A stretch of DNA of 64,000 nucleotides from Cheilinus undulatus (lineage: Eukaryota; Chordata; Actinopteri; Labriformes; Labridae): assembly GCF_018320785.1 (NCBI RefSeq), contig NC_054885.1, positions 9,167,421 to 9,231,420 of the forward strand, written 5' to 3'. The notes beneath the pieces were generated by a model that was not told the origin of the DNA, did no database searches, and saw only the letters and a program-made list of their open reading frames with translations. The position numbers were made by a program, and so were the translations under genes. Below are positions 35,580 to 46,450 of this stretch, piece by piece (position 1 is the first letter of the stretch; each line of letters opens with the position of its first letter).

Positions 35580-35589
35580 ATATAGCCTA

Positions 35590-36260
35590 TTTGTATGTAA
35601 GGTGAGGCATTTTACCGCAGTAATTTACATTGCAGCCAGTGGATTAATGAGAGCAGCTCTGGATGTGAGATGAAGCATATTACCACAGTTATTTACGTTG
35701 CAGTTAGTATAATCTATTAGTGCCAATTTGCATGTGAGGTGAGATATTTCACCACAGTGATTTAAGTTACAGTTAGTATAATCTATTAGTGCCAATGTGC
35801 ATGTGAGGTGAGATATTTTTCCACAGTTAATTATGTTTCAGCTAGTGGATTAATTAGCACAGCTCTGCATGTGAGACAAGCCATTTTACCACAGTATTTT
35901 ACACTAAAGTTAGTATAATCTATTATTGCCAATGTTTATGTGAGGTGAGGCATTTTACCACAGTTATTTATGTAGCAGTTAGAATAATCTGTTTGTGCCA
36001 GTGTGCATGTGAGGAGAGATATTTTACCACAGTGATTTAAGTTACAGTTAGTATAATCTATTAGTGCCAGTGTGCATGTGAGGAGAGGTATTTTTCCACA
36101 GTGATTTACGTTACAGCCAGTTGATCAATGAGCGCAGCTCTGCATGTTTAAGTTGCAGTCAGTATAATGTATTAGTGCCAATGTGCATGTGAGGTGAGAC
36201 ATTTTACCACAATGATTTATTACAGTTTTTGGATTACTTCGTGCAAATGTGCATGTTAGT
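35590..36260. repeat. ~69-bp minisatellite (copy 2)
   Basis: Same monomers as 18375-19395 but with one higher-order unit fewer. Confidence 0.9.
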
Positions 36261-37778
36261 TGAGTGAGATGTATTCCTGAGACTCGAGAAGTCAGCGTGC
36301 ATAGTGAGGTGTAGTTCTGGACCAGAGTGGGCTTGAAATCAGAATCAGCTTGATTGGCCAACTACGCTTATGCAACAAGGATTTGACTCTGGTTACCTTT
36401 CCTCTAAATGTACCGGAATGAAACATTAAATACAACAATACATAAACTTGCAAATGATCAAAATTAAGTTTTAGATATGTACAAGATTTTGTTGTTATTT
36501 TTTCAGTGCAGTCAACTGCATGCTTTATTGTCTCTTTCAACCCACTTCGGTTAAGCCAGCTCATTGGACTAGTTCTTATTAAGTGATGTATTTTAGATGT
36601 GTGTCATGTTGGTGGCAGTTGCATCCATCCCTCAATCTAATGGTGTCAGCTATGTTTTCTCTAAGCCTTTTAAGCATTATTGCTATGTTTCTTCCATCCT
36701 AATCGTTGACCGTTTGCTCTCAACACTGGAATGGCGCCCCATGCTGCTGCTGCTGCTGTGGACAGCCTCTCTGCATCCCATTTTCCCCGCCGACAAACCT
36801 GAATGGTTTCTTCCAGGTGAACCTGTCACTGTCGGGGCGGCAGTGACGGCAGCCAAAGTGTGGGAGCAGAGGGGTGAGAGGGAGGCTTCATCTACTGGCT
36901 GCCATTGCTGTGCTGTGGCTGCTGCTCTGGTGCCACACCATCTGCCCGCTACTTTTTTGTAATATTTTCACCTGCTCATCCCAAGGATCATTGCTTTCGC
37001 GAAGGTGAATTGGTTTTCTTGATCTATCCGTGAGTATGTTTTTTGGGGTGTTTCACTGTAGTCGCAGGAGCTGACTGGATGTGTGTATCCCTACAGATAA
37101 AAGCAAGCGATAACGGTGCAAGCTGAGGTAACTTAGCTGCCCCACTGCTAGCAAACTGCATCTACGTGCTATGCTAAGGGATTAGCTCGTTACTCACCAT
37201 GCAGTATCCTGAAAGGATGAATTACAATACCTAATGCCCTCATTTTTATTGAGCTTGTATAATAGTCAGTTACAAAATGCCTCATAGTTGAGCTGTCATC
37301 GGGCTGAGTGGTTGCTCCCATGTCAAGTGTGCGGAGCATCCATCCAGGTAACATGAGCTAGGATGAGCTAGCCTTGCTAGCTGCTGGAACAAAATGCCAG
37401 CCAGCGCAGGGTTGATTTGACCAAGAGGGTATAAAAGAGGTACAAGAGAACTGAAAGAGTGGGTATAATGCCTTTTTTACAAGGCTTTACACATCTCTCT
37501 GATGACCACGTAGTAGCTTCACATGGTTTATAGCTCAAAAATCTCCTCATGTTTCTCACACTGGTGTCCTGAAAAGCCCTTATTTTAACCTCCATCTGAA
37601 ACGCTTCATTTTCGCTGCTGTCTCTTTGACAGCCCCCCCACGGACCTGCTTTCCTCCAATTGGCCGATTTTCCGGAGACTTGCAGGACACAATGTTTTGT
37701 GCCCGCCCCCTCCAATGTGGCTATGTTGCTATGCTAGTACTTGTAAACGTTGAATGAACTGGTCCGACTGAGTAAAAT

Positions 37779-37895
37779 ATGGTGAATTTTGATATACGTC
37801 TGTACGTGTTAGACCCAGAGTTTGATGCTGATAGTTTGGAGCGAGGGGGAAGAAAACCAGCAGCAGGAAAGGATAGAGAAGGACGTATCTGTTTG
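37779..37895 (+). CDS. candidate first coding exon, unidentified
   Basis: Exactly 39 codons from ATG to a consensus donor (TTG|GTAAGTG), beginning MVNFDIRLYVLDPEFDADSL and continuing ERGGRKPAAGKDREGRICL. The tandem duplication cuts this frame after codon 25: at the copy 1/copy 2 junction (20990) it runs into the hAT array and stops within nine codons. No partner exon was identified downstream. It could be a chance frame. Confidence 0.3.
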
Positions 37896-38465
37896 GTAAG
37901 TGTTTGATTACTGTGTGGCTTTGATAATGGTGGACTTATCCCTCGTCGCATTTAGCGGTGTATTTATTCATCTCTGTTCATCTTGTGGGGGCGGTCTGTC
38001 CCGCTTTGCCGGCAGCACGGACGAACCAGTCAGGAGATCCTATTGCGTTGACCTCATCAGTTCACTCCATCGAAATCTTGTCTTGGGAAGATCTCGGAGA
38101 GATTCCCAACGAACCGTTTTCATCAATATACACTCTTATTCCAAGTTTACTGCCACATACGTTTATCTTGCAGTTTGAAAATTTGCATACGGGGAGTATG
38201 GACACCCAACATTGTGACTTTATATTTATGTTTTACAAATCGGAAAAGTAAAAGATGAGAAAAAGAAGGAAAAGGTGAGATTGGTAGAGGTGAAGAGCGA
38301 GTGGTGCTGTGAGCCTGGCTGGTAGAAAGATGATATTTGTTTTCTGGATTACAGTAAAGGTCACATGGGGGCTCACCTTGTTTTGATGGCCAACTTGTGA
38401 AACCAAAGGGGATCTTGGGTGAAGCTAGGTAGTGGTTGGCTAGCGTTAGCATGTTAGCTGGCTAG
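37896..38465. other. unique sequence right of the duplication, no gene assigned
   Basis: Two overlapping frames of about 95 codons (37900-38178, 37958-38251) have no recognisable domain. Confidence 0.4.
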
Positions 38466-38540
38466 TTTGTAAGGAACGTGCATTTATGGGATGAGCAGCA
38501 GAGCTGAGTGTGGGTTCCGGCCATGAAAAATTTGTCAGAA
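38466..38540. repeat. dispersed repeat fragment truncating the GIMAP pseudogene
   Basis: GCATTTATGGGATGAGCAGC and AGAGCTGAGT motifs recur at about 43225-43265, 51460-51495 and 54415-54450. The pseudogene exon ends where this begins. Confidence 0.65.
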
Positions 38541-39006
38541 AGTTGAGGAGTTCTCCGTTTTCACAAATTAAGCCATCTATGTCTTCATCCTCAACCTTTT
38601 CTCCATATGGAAATAAAACCATTGCGTACTGTATTACACAATCCCCAAAGGAGGACTTGAAAATCTTCACCATCTTCTGTAATTCTTCTGTGAAAGGTTC
38701 CCAAGGCAGGACTAACAGGAAGATGTGAGGCCCAGGGGAAATCTCTGAGAGACATTTTTTTGATCTTCTTCATTGCATCCCTGTCACTTTTATCAGCTTA
38801 ATTTTGGCCTGGAGTGTCAACAATGACCATCTTTTCTCCTTCGATGGTTATGTTGTTCCATCTGACACTCTTTTGAGTCAGGGATAAAAGTGATTGCACT
38901 CTCAGCAATATCCATGTATTTATCTGAACTTCTCAGGAAGACTTTCATGATGTCAATCCTGTCATCTCCATCTCCCCAATCAGCATGATCCTCAGCTGTG
39001 AATTTT
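38541..39006 (-). pseudogene. GIMAP-like pseudogene, main exon remnant
   Basis: Minus strand from acceptor CTTCCAACAG (just above 39006). Parallel to the intact gene at 44069-44847: it keeps ELRIMLIG-, KMVIVDTPG-, PHIFLLVLP- and KIFKSSFGDCVIQY-like stretches. It is broken by a one-base loss in the P-loop region, further shifts, and a stop where the intact gene has GLCHPDKS. The 3' third, including the C-terminal hydrophobic part, is missing. Confidence 0.85.
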
Positions 39007-39159
39007 CTGTTGGAAGAGCATAAAAGACATCAGAGTGAACAAAAAACACATTAAAAAAAGGCTGTTACTGTACCAGAAAATCATCCTTTGATATGATACT
39101 GAGAAAAATAAAATATCAGGAGAAAGGTTAGGATAAAATAGCACCTCTTTACCAGGCAA

Positions 39160-39450
39160 TTGCCATAATATTATGAGGGTGAGGGTTAGGGTAAGGGTTA
39201 GCATTAGAGGGTTAAAAAAAGGATAAAAAAAATACCACCTATTTACCAGGTAACTGCTATAATATTGCAAGGGTGAGGGTTAGGGTTATAGAGTTAAGGT
39301 TAGGGTCAAACACCACCCAATCACCAGAGAATTACTACAATATTATGAGTGTACGGGTTAAGGTTAGAGGGTTAATGTTAGGGTAAAATACCACCTACTC
39401 ACCAGAGAATTGCCACAATATTATGAGGGTGAGGGGTAGGGTTAAAGCAA
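39160..39450. repeat. telomere-like GGGTTA minisatellite in GIMAP pseudogene intron
   Basis: GAGGGTTAGGGTAAGGGTTA-type runs alternate with ACCACCTATTTACCAGGTAA and CTACAATATTATGAG in units of about 85-90 bp. The paralogous intron has the same at 45100-45590. Confidence 0.8.
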
Positions 39451-40330
39451 ACTATCACCTATTTACATTAGAATTGCAACAATCTTATATGGATTACGGT
39501 TAGGGCATGAATTCTGTGGGCAGCCCTGCACCCAGCATAGGTTAACATGCTGCTTCTCTTTGAATATCCATGGATTAAAGTATATCTGACTATCTTTGGA
39601 AAATGATGTCCACTTAATGAGTCTTTAGTTGAATTTTTAAATTACTAAAAATGTTCTTTACTCACCTTTAGATGAGAACTTTAAATTTCTTTTTCTGTAA
39701 ATATGATGTGATTAATGGCATTAACTAGGAATTACAAGGGAGAAAAAAAATCTAAATTGATGACAGCATTATCTTTGAAATTCAAGATAAAGAAGTTTGG
39801 AATTAAGAAAATAATTTTTTTCTCTCAGAAACATTGCAGTTCAGAAAGGAAAAAAGTATTCTCTCATGTAAATACAAAATACTTCCTTTATGACACAATA
39901 TCTTGCCTTATCTAGTCATTAGATTCTTGTTTCATCCTCCTATTGCACTTTCTTTATATTTATTGTTCTTATTCACTCCAAACTGAGCTAGCTTATTAAA
40001 TATTTAGTCAAAATGTCTAATAAACTTTTAGGCTTCATTCCCTTGGCAAATCTCCATATATCTTTCAAGATAGGAACACACAAATGTAGCTATTATTTAT
40101 ATTAGAATAAGCTTATACATCTCATTCTAGCATTACTTAACCACAGTAAGCTTTACAGAGAGTAAAATATCTAAAGTCATTTTCAGATGCTGCCAAACAA
40201 ATCTAGTTAGTGATAAATCTTCACAATAAGACAGAAATATAAGGCATCATTAATGTTACAGAAGATCTGTTTTCAAATCAATACTGTGACTTTTAGTGTT
40301 GTTTAAAAATAGTCCAAAAGTGCTACTTAC

Positions 40331-40352
40331 TGCAACATTTTATCCTGCCCAT
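40331..40352 (-). pseudogene. GIMAP-like pseudogene, first coding exon
   Basis: ATG GGC AGG ATA AAA TGT TGC A followed by donor GTAAGTAG. It aligns with the first exon at 46451-46472. The exon itself is open, but the main exon is broken. Confidence 0.7.
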
Positions 40353-40569
40353 ATTTTTCTTGGTAGGATGTATGATGTCCTCTCACTGTGGATTTCCTGT
40401 TTGTCTCATTTCCATCTCCTCAGACATATTATAGCTCACATCCAGGTCCCTCCCCTAGAATACACATCACCTGTCTCCTTCCAGGATCTCACCAATCACA
40501 GATCAGGAATACACGTTTGCTTCAGAGGACCAGCCAAGTGGGCAGAGCAGAAGTAACTAAGGATGTTTG

Positions 40570-40800
40570 TATTTCAGTTGGTGGCAGCTTTTAATCAGAG
40601 AATTTTGATCTCCCTTTTCAAGTCCAGCCCAAAAATTCTCTTTTGGATTGGGGTTCGGGCTTTCTGCTTTTGGCCACTCTAGAACATTAACCTTGTTGTC
40701 TTGTTGTAGCTTTTGCCGTATGCTTCTGGTCATTGTCTTGCCGGAAAATAAATCTTCTCCCAAGCTGTAGTTCCTAGAACTATCTCTGAACTGAGGGCCG
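40570..40800 (-). pseudogene. Tc1 transposase fragment
   Basis: Reversed Tc1 sequence (CCAAAAATTCTCTTTTGGAT, TGGTCATTGTCTTGCCGGAAA). It is paralogous to 46700-46891 and lies just upstream of the pseudogene's first exon. Confidence 0.65.
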
Positions 40801-41066
40801 AGTTCCATGTTACAGGAGATGTCAAAGACAGGCAATGAAGTGGGCTTCACCCAAAGAAGATCCCGTCAGGACTTGAGAACCAAGGGGCTGTTTTCTAAAG
40901 ATCTTTCTAGGTTTAGATATCTAGATGAGATTCTGGAAAGAGTAGCAATCCCATATCTTCGCAGTCTGGGACTGAACTCTATCCCCCAAGATGGGGGCTA
41001 GACCCCACAGAGCGGGATTCTTCAGAGACTACCGCCAGAATTTGGGAGTGGAGAGGATGGAAAGGC

Positions 41067-41274
41067 ATGCCGGCCGTCCTTACCTCAAACCTCACTGAAC
41101 ACAAGTGGGACCAGCTTGGGCATGCCAGACCGACCAACACAACCACATTGGCTGAGTTGCAACAAGTGTTGGTTGAGGAATGGGATGCCATCCCACAGCT
41201 GTGTGTGACCAGGCTGGTGACCAGCATGAGAGGGAGGTGCCAGGCTGTTGTGACTGTGTATGGTTCTTCTACAC
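41067..41274 (+). pseudogene. Tc1 transposase C-terminal fragment
   Basis: Reads TSNLTEHKWDQLGHARPTNT and then LVEEWDAIPQLCVTRLVTSM, ending CQAVVTVYGSSTP: the C-terminal Tc1 catalytic end (last acidic region WDQLG, EEWDAIP). It is interrupted at 41274 by a hAT element; its 3' end resumes after 43053 (CTCCTGATTGTTAAATGA-like, to about 43160). Confidence 0.85.
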
Positions 41275-43045
41275 CAGGGCTGTCCAATTTGGGGCCACGA
41301 GCAATTATTTTTGGCCTGCTGCCCATGTTTGAACTTGATGTTTTTTTTTTTTTTAATTATTCCCACTGCCAGCAGTCTAAATATTTCTTTCAATATTTAT
41401 TTATTGTTGCACTTCCTCTCCTGACCACAATTTAACGTTGGGTTACATTGGAGGTAGGGTGGCGCTGTTCAGCTTCCGTCAGCTCAGATCTGGAAGCCCA
41501 TGGCCAGAGAGTGAGTCAGTGAAAAGATGCTGGGGTCAAGCTGGGGTCATAGCAGAAATGGAGCATGTGAGGCAGTGGAGCACTGATAAGAGAAAGTCTA
41601 AAAATAGTTGGGAACATGAGTAACCTTGCAAAGCAGATGGATACGCCCGTTTCCTTGTTTGTCACAAGCAAATCCATCTTGCAAAGCTCCCATCTGAACC
41701 GTATGGGCCTGGTTAGAAAGTGATAGGACCAATCAGTGATGAGGGGCAGTACTTTCAGGCACGGCAGTGTCGTTACATAAACAAACAGCAGCAGGAGCTG
41801 GTGCAGTTATGAGGAAGAGATTAGCGTGGATGCTGCTTAAGCACCAGTTTTATCAGAACTGGATGACATGTCTTCATGAAAAGAACAAAGAACAGCATTG
41901 AGTTTCTTTCTTTTTGAAAACAACAAAAGTCGAGTACTTACATGTCTGTTGTCGCCATGTTTTGTGTTATTCCTCACTAGCTGTGCACGCGGAGCTCGAT
42001 TAACTCGGAGCTACGTCACGTGTTTTGTTGCTCTTATTGGCCCGTAGAGATGTGACAGACAGAACATTCATCCAATCATACTCTGAGTTTTTTTCAAAGC
42101 CTCTGCCTTTTCCCAAACGTTTCCGATAGAAGCTTTTCCAGATGGATGTGTGAAAGAAATCCATCTGGTGTGTCAGGTTAGAACAAGAGTACTTTTTTAC
42201 TGAACTTGATTTCAAGGCAGAATGCCTAAAATGTAAGCAGAAAGTCGCTGTTTTAAAAGAGTATAATCTTCGTTGCCACTACGAAACGCGGCATTCCCAT
42301 CAGTTCTCAAAAAAAAAAAAAAAAAAAAAAACCGAGAGGAGCAAAAGGTGAAGGCTGGAGACTTGCTATCAAAGCTAACCTTCCAACAACGTACCCTACT
42401 CCAGCCGTCAACTGTACAAGCAAATGCCACTCAGGCAAGTTATCAGATTAGCTCCACCATTGTCAGCAGTGGACGACCTTTTGTGGTGGGTGATTTTGTG
42501 AAACACTGTCTGACAGTTGCGGCTGACACCGTGTGCCCAAAATTAGACACAGGATTTTTCTCAGATTAGCTTGTCACTTTGTCGGTCACTTTGGAGCATA
42601 TTCTGCTCTGTATGGTTAATTTTTCCAACTTAAATTAATGTAAATACACTACAGTGATTTATAAGAAAAAAAAATCTGAAGCTGGTGTCCAATTATATTA
42701 CTATTCCTGATTTTAAAAGGATTGTTCAAGGCAGTGGAAGATGTAGTATTTTGGTCACATAGGGGCATGTTGTGTCCCATGTTGTTTGATTTATATTGCA
42801 CCAATTGTCTTCGAAGACATCAGCCTAGTATTTGTGCATATGGATGTTCAGTAATTTCATGCTGTGAAACACAATAAAGAATAGTGCTATTTTCATAATT
42901 ACTTGGTATAAGTTTTCATTTTGCACAATAATGCTATAGGCATAATCAATTTTAGGCACTGCAACATGAATGTTTAGCTTTTGCCTGCGACCCTCCACCC
43001 AGATTCATTTTTGGCCCTTCACTGAAAAGAATTTGGGCACCCCTG
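41275..43045 (+). mobile_element. 1.77-kb hAT element nested in a Tc1 fossil
   Basis: Ends CAGGGCTGTCCAA and, reversed, CAGGGGTGCCCAA. Imperfect 8-bp target duplications flank it (TTCTACAC before, CTCTACAT after, sharing TCTACA). It carries transposase remnants at 42189-42569. Its length is well below an autonomous hAT (about 2.5-4 kb), so it is internally deleted. Confidence 0.9.
42189..42569 (+). pseudogene. hAT transposase remnant (BED-type finger and N-terminal region)
   Basis: Frame 1 from 42189 reads FFTELDFKAECLKCKQKVAV and LKEYNLRCHYETRHSHQFS, a C-x2-C...H-x4-H zinc finger of the kind in ZBED/GTF2IRD2-like hAT proteins. A run of about 22 A's at 42309-42330 shifts the frame. A second frame then gives SKLTFQQRTLLQPSTVQANA and GRPFVVGDFVKHCLTVAADT with VCP. 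The catalytic RNase H-like and dimerisation parts are deleted. Confidence 0.85.
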
Positions 43046-43159
43046 CTCTACATGCTCCTGAGCGTCCTGATTGTTAAATGAAGGAATTGCTAAATTGCAT
43101 ATATATGTCTTGTTTCTGAAACTTCATTAATCCAGTTCACCAAAATTACACCAAACGAG

Positions 43160-43400
43160 TGAATGGCAGAAAAAGTTGTTTGGCATTGAAAACAGATCAG
43201 GCAAACTTTTTATGGCTGAAACCCACACCCTCAGCTCTGCTGCTCATCCCACAAATGCATGTTCCTTACAAATGTGGCACCATTTAAAAGGGAAACAAAC
43301 AGGCTTTCCAGTGGTATAGTATTTATTGCCAAGAAGCATTGTTACAACAAGAAATATTCCACCAACCACAAATCTCCTTATTTTTTGTGCTAAGTTTAGC
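43160..43400. repeat. dispersed repeat (GATGAGCAGCAGAGCTGA family)
   Basis: Contains CAGCTCTGCTGCTCATCCCA, TTTAAAAGGGAAACAAACAG and a CAACCACAAATCTCCTTATT end; copies at about 38470-38540, 51430-51560 and 54280-54470 in either orientation. Confidence 0.7.
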
Positions 43401-43539
43401 AGTGAGTTTCTACTGAGTACTTTGATTGGACAGTTGGTATTCTATGTTCGCTGATACAGAGTTCAACATCACTGGGACTTTTCACAGTATGTACAGTTTG
43501 ATTTTGCATAAGCCAGGTGTATCTAACGTAGTATTCAAG

Positions 43540-43935
43540 GATTGTTGCAAGGCACAGATCTGTGGTAGGCTCCAAAAAAACGTCCTGCACTGAAGGTTCC
43601 TAAGAGTGAAGTGGCCTCCATGATTCTCACATTAAAGATGTTTGGCACAACCGAGACCAAGACCTATTTGTCCAGCCAAATTAAACAATCAGAGGAGAGG
43701 GGCCTTAGTAAGAGAGATGACCGAGAACCCACTGGCCACTCTGACGGAGCTCCAGAGATTCTGTGTGAAGGTGGGACAAAGTTCCAGGGGAAAATCATCA
43801 TTGCAGCCCTTTACTGATCTGGGCTTTATGGTGAAGTGGTTCGACGGAAGCCTCTCCTCTGTCCAAAAAATGAAAGCCTGCTTGGAGTTTGCAAAAAAGG
43901 GGTGTTTTTCAGCAGCAAGGACTGGGAGACAATAA
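43540..43935 (+). pseudogene. Tc1 transposase fragment, frameshifted
   Basis: Frames combine to RRGALVREMTENPLATLTEL (N-terminal DNA-binding part), then MVRRKPLLCPKNESLLGVCK / KMKACLEFAKKG at the entry to the catalytic domain. At least one shift is needed. It lies just beyond the 3' end of the minus-strand GIMAP gene. Confidence 0.8.
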
Positions 43936-44068
43936 ATCCACTGGGAGACAAGACAGTCTGTTTAAAGACTCAACCCGCGTTGAAAGCTGCCGCACAGAAG
44001 AAGTTTGACCTGCCATCAGTGCTCTGCAGCATGAACTTTGCACTGAGTCTCAATAGGCAAAATAAAAT

Positions 44069-44847
44069 TCACTGCTGGACACGGCCAATTTTCTTTGCTC
44101 TTTTTACAGCAATGTACCCCAGACATCCTACCACTCCTCCGAGTATCGCTCCGACTACCAATCCTCCTGCGATGCCGATTACACTCGGAACTGATTGAGA
44201 CACTGCTCCTCCCAGCGCCGCTCCAGCCAAAGCACTGCCATTTACAGCCAAAGCAATTTCTCTCTTTTTTGAAGCGTCGTCACCTGTGTAGTTTTTCCCC
44301 TCATTGTCATGAACCATTTGTTGGATATCCAGTAGAGTGCTGTCAGGGAGACGGTCGTTCTTAAGAGCATGACCCCCCCCTTTACATTCATTGACAATTT
44401 GGCGGAGTTCTCCCTCTTCGCCAATGAAGTCGTCTATGCCTCCATCACCAAGCTTTTCTCCATCTGGGAATACAACCATTGTGTACTGAATTACACAGTT
44501 GCCAAAGAAGGACTTGAAAATCTTCACCATGTTCTGATACTGTTCTGTGAAAGTTTCTAAAGGCAGGACTAACAGGAAGACATGAGGCCCAGGGGAAACC
44601 TCTGAGAGACGTTTTTTGATCTCCTTCATCACATCCCTGTCACTTTTATCAGGGTGACACAGGCCTGGAGTGTCAACAATGACCATCTTTTGTCCTTTGA
44701 TGGTTATTTTTTTCTTCTGACACTCTTTTGAGTCAGGGTTTACACTCTCAACAGCATCAGTGTTTTCATCAGAACGGAAGGCGTTCATGATTTTAGTCTT
44801 GTCATCTCCAACCCTCCCGATCAGCATGATCCTCAGCTCTAAAACCT
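44069..44847 (-). CDS. GIMAP-like GTPase with altered P-loop and hydrophobic C-terminus, main exon
   Basis: The minus exon begins after acceptor TTTTTCAACAG and joins the 22-nt exon at 46451-46472 in frame, giving about 266 residues (start MGSTKYFKVLELRIMLIGRV). G1 reads GRVGDDKT, where family members have GKTGCGKS: the lysine and threonine are kept, but the glycine before the lysine is aspartate. G3 is VDTPG; the GIMAP box is GPHVFLLVLPLETFTE. The G4 region (MVVFPDGEKL) lacks T-x-x-D. The last ~60 residues (AGAALGGAVSQSVPSVIGIA then GGLVVGAILGGVVGCLGYIA) form one or two glycine/alanine-rich hydrophobic segments with a basic tail, a probable membrane anchor or insertion. Nucleotide binding may be altered. 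No frame break, so likely functional. Confidence 0.88.
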
Positions 44848-45099
44848 CTGTTGAAAAAGCAGAAATGACATTAGAATGAACAAAAATAAGAAAAGGGCTG
44901 TTACAGTACCAGAAAATCAACCTTTGATTTGACACTGAGAAAAATAAAATATTTATGATGGTTCTGGCACTGAAGCAACAACATTTGAGTTATTTAAACC
45001 TAATTTCCAGGTTTCTGGAAATCTGTCTATTGGACAGATGCAAAACAAAGTGCATCAAATATATGCAATAAGCAAAAAGGGTAAAAAAGAAATCATCTA

Positions 45100-45600
45100 T
45101 TTACCAGAGAATTACCAGTATACTATGGGGGGTAGGTTTAGGGTAAACTACCACATAATCACCAGAGCAGTAGCACAATATTATCAGAATTACAATTAGG
45201 GCTGGAGAGTTCATGTTGGGGTAAAATAACACCTTTTTGGGTGAGGGTGAAAGTTAGGGTTATAGAGTTAAGGTAAGGGTGAAACACCACACAGTCACCA
45301 GAGAATCATCACAATATTATGAGGGTTACAATCAGGGCTGGAAGGTTAGTATTAGTAAAACTCCAACTAATCTCCAGAGATCTAACAAAATATTATGAGT
45401 GTATGGGTTAGGGTTAGACGGTTAATGTTAGGGTAAAATACCACCCAAACACCAGAATTACCACAATATTATGAGTGTAAGGGTTAAGGTCAGAGGGTTA
45501 ATCTTAGGGTAAAATACCACCTACTCACCAGAGAATTGCCACAATATTATGAGGGTGAGGGGTAGGTTTATAGCAAACTATCACCTATTTACATTAGAAT
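45100..45600. repeat. telomere-like GGGTTA minisatellite in GIMAP intron
   Basis: Units with TGGGTTAGGGTTAGACGGTT, GTAAAATACCACC and ACCAGAGAATTGCCACAAT, period about 85-95 bp; longer than in the paralogue at 39160-39450. Confidence 0.8.
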
Positions 45601-46450
45601 TGCAACAATCTTATATGGATTACGGTTAGGGCATGAATTCTGTGGGCAGCCCTGCACCCAGCATAGGTTAACATGCTGCTTCTCTTTGAATATCCACGGA
45701 TTAAAGTACATCTGACTATCTTTGGAAAATAATGTCCACTTAATGAGTCTTTAGTTGAATTTTTAATTTACTAAAAATGTTCTTTACACACCTTTAGATG
45801 AGAACTTTAGATTTCTTTTCTGTAAATATGATGTGATTAATGGCATTAACTAGGAATTACAAGGGGAAAAAAATCTAAATTGATAACATTATTATCTTTG
45901 AAATTCAAGATAATGAAGTTTGGAATAAAGAAAATCATTTTTCTCTCTCAGAAACATTGCAGTTCAGAAAGGAAAAAAGTATTCTCTCATGTAAATACAA
46001 TATACTTCCTTTATGACACATTATCTTGCCTTATCTAGTCATTAGATTCTTGTTTCATCCTCCTATTGCACTTTCTCTATATTTATTGTTCTTATTCACT
46101 CCAAATTGAGTTAGCTTATTAAATATTTAGTCAAAATGACTAATAAACTTTTAGGCTTCATTCCCTTGGCAAATCTCCATATATCTTTCAAGATAGGAAC
46201 ACACAAATGTAGCTATTATTTATATTAGAATAAGCTTATACATCTCATTCTAGCATTACTTAACCACAGTAAGCTTTACAGAGAGTAAAATATCTAAAGT
46301 CATTTTCAGATGCTGCCAAACAAATCCAGTTAGTGATAAATCTTCACAATAAGAGAAATTTAAGGCATCATTAAAGTTAAAGATGATCTGTTCTTACATC
46401 AATAATGTGACTATTAGTGCTGTTTAAAGAATTCCAAAAGTGCTACTTAC

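Larger units (their letters stand above)
20990..37854. repeat. 16-kb tandem segmental duplication, copy 2
   Basis: Starts in mid-array of the hAT element (the TIR-bearing left half is missing) and runs to GAGGGGGAAGAA, where sequence diverges from the copy 1/copy 2 junction. It keeps 1634 bp (33869-35502) absent from copy 1. Transposon-derived features listed for copy 1 recur here at about +16.0 kb. Confidence 0.95.
38541..40773. repeat. older segmental duplication, left copy
   Basis: Corresponds to about 44400-46891: GIMAP main exon, intron with telomere-like repeats, first exon, then Tc1 fossil ending at CAAGCTGTAGTTC. It is more diverged than the 16-kb pair. Confidence 0.85.

Noticed and set aside
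36597..36962. 121-codon frame with a Leu-rich stretch resembling a signal peptide
   Set aside because: Broken by one base in the near-identical copy 1, contains a CTG run, has no domain, and lacks supporting splice sites.
37377..37715. 112-codon minus-strand frame right of copy 2
   Set aside because: In copy 1 the same stretch is split by substitutions and stops, and the residues have no recognisable domain.
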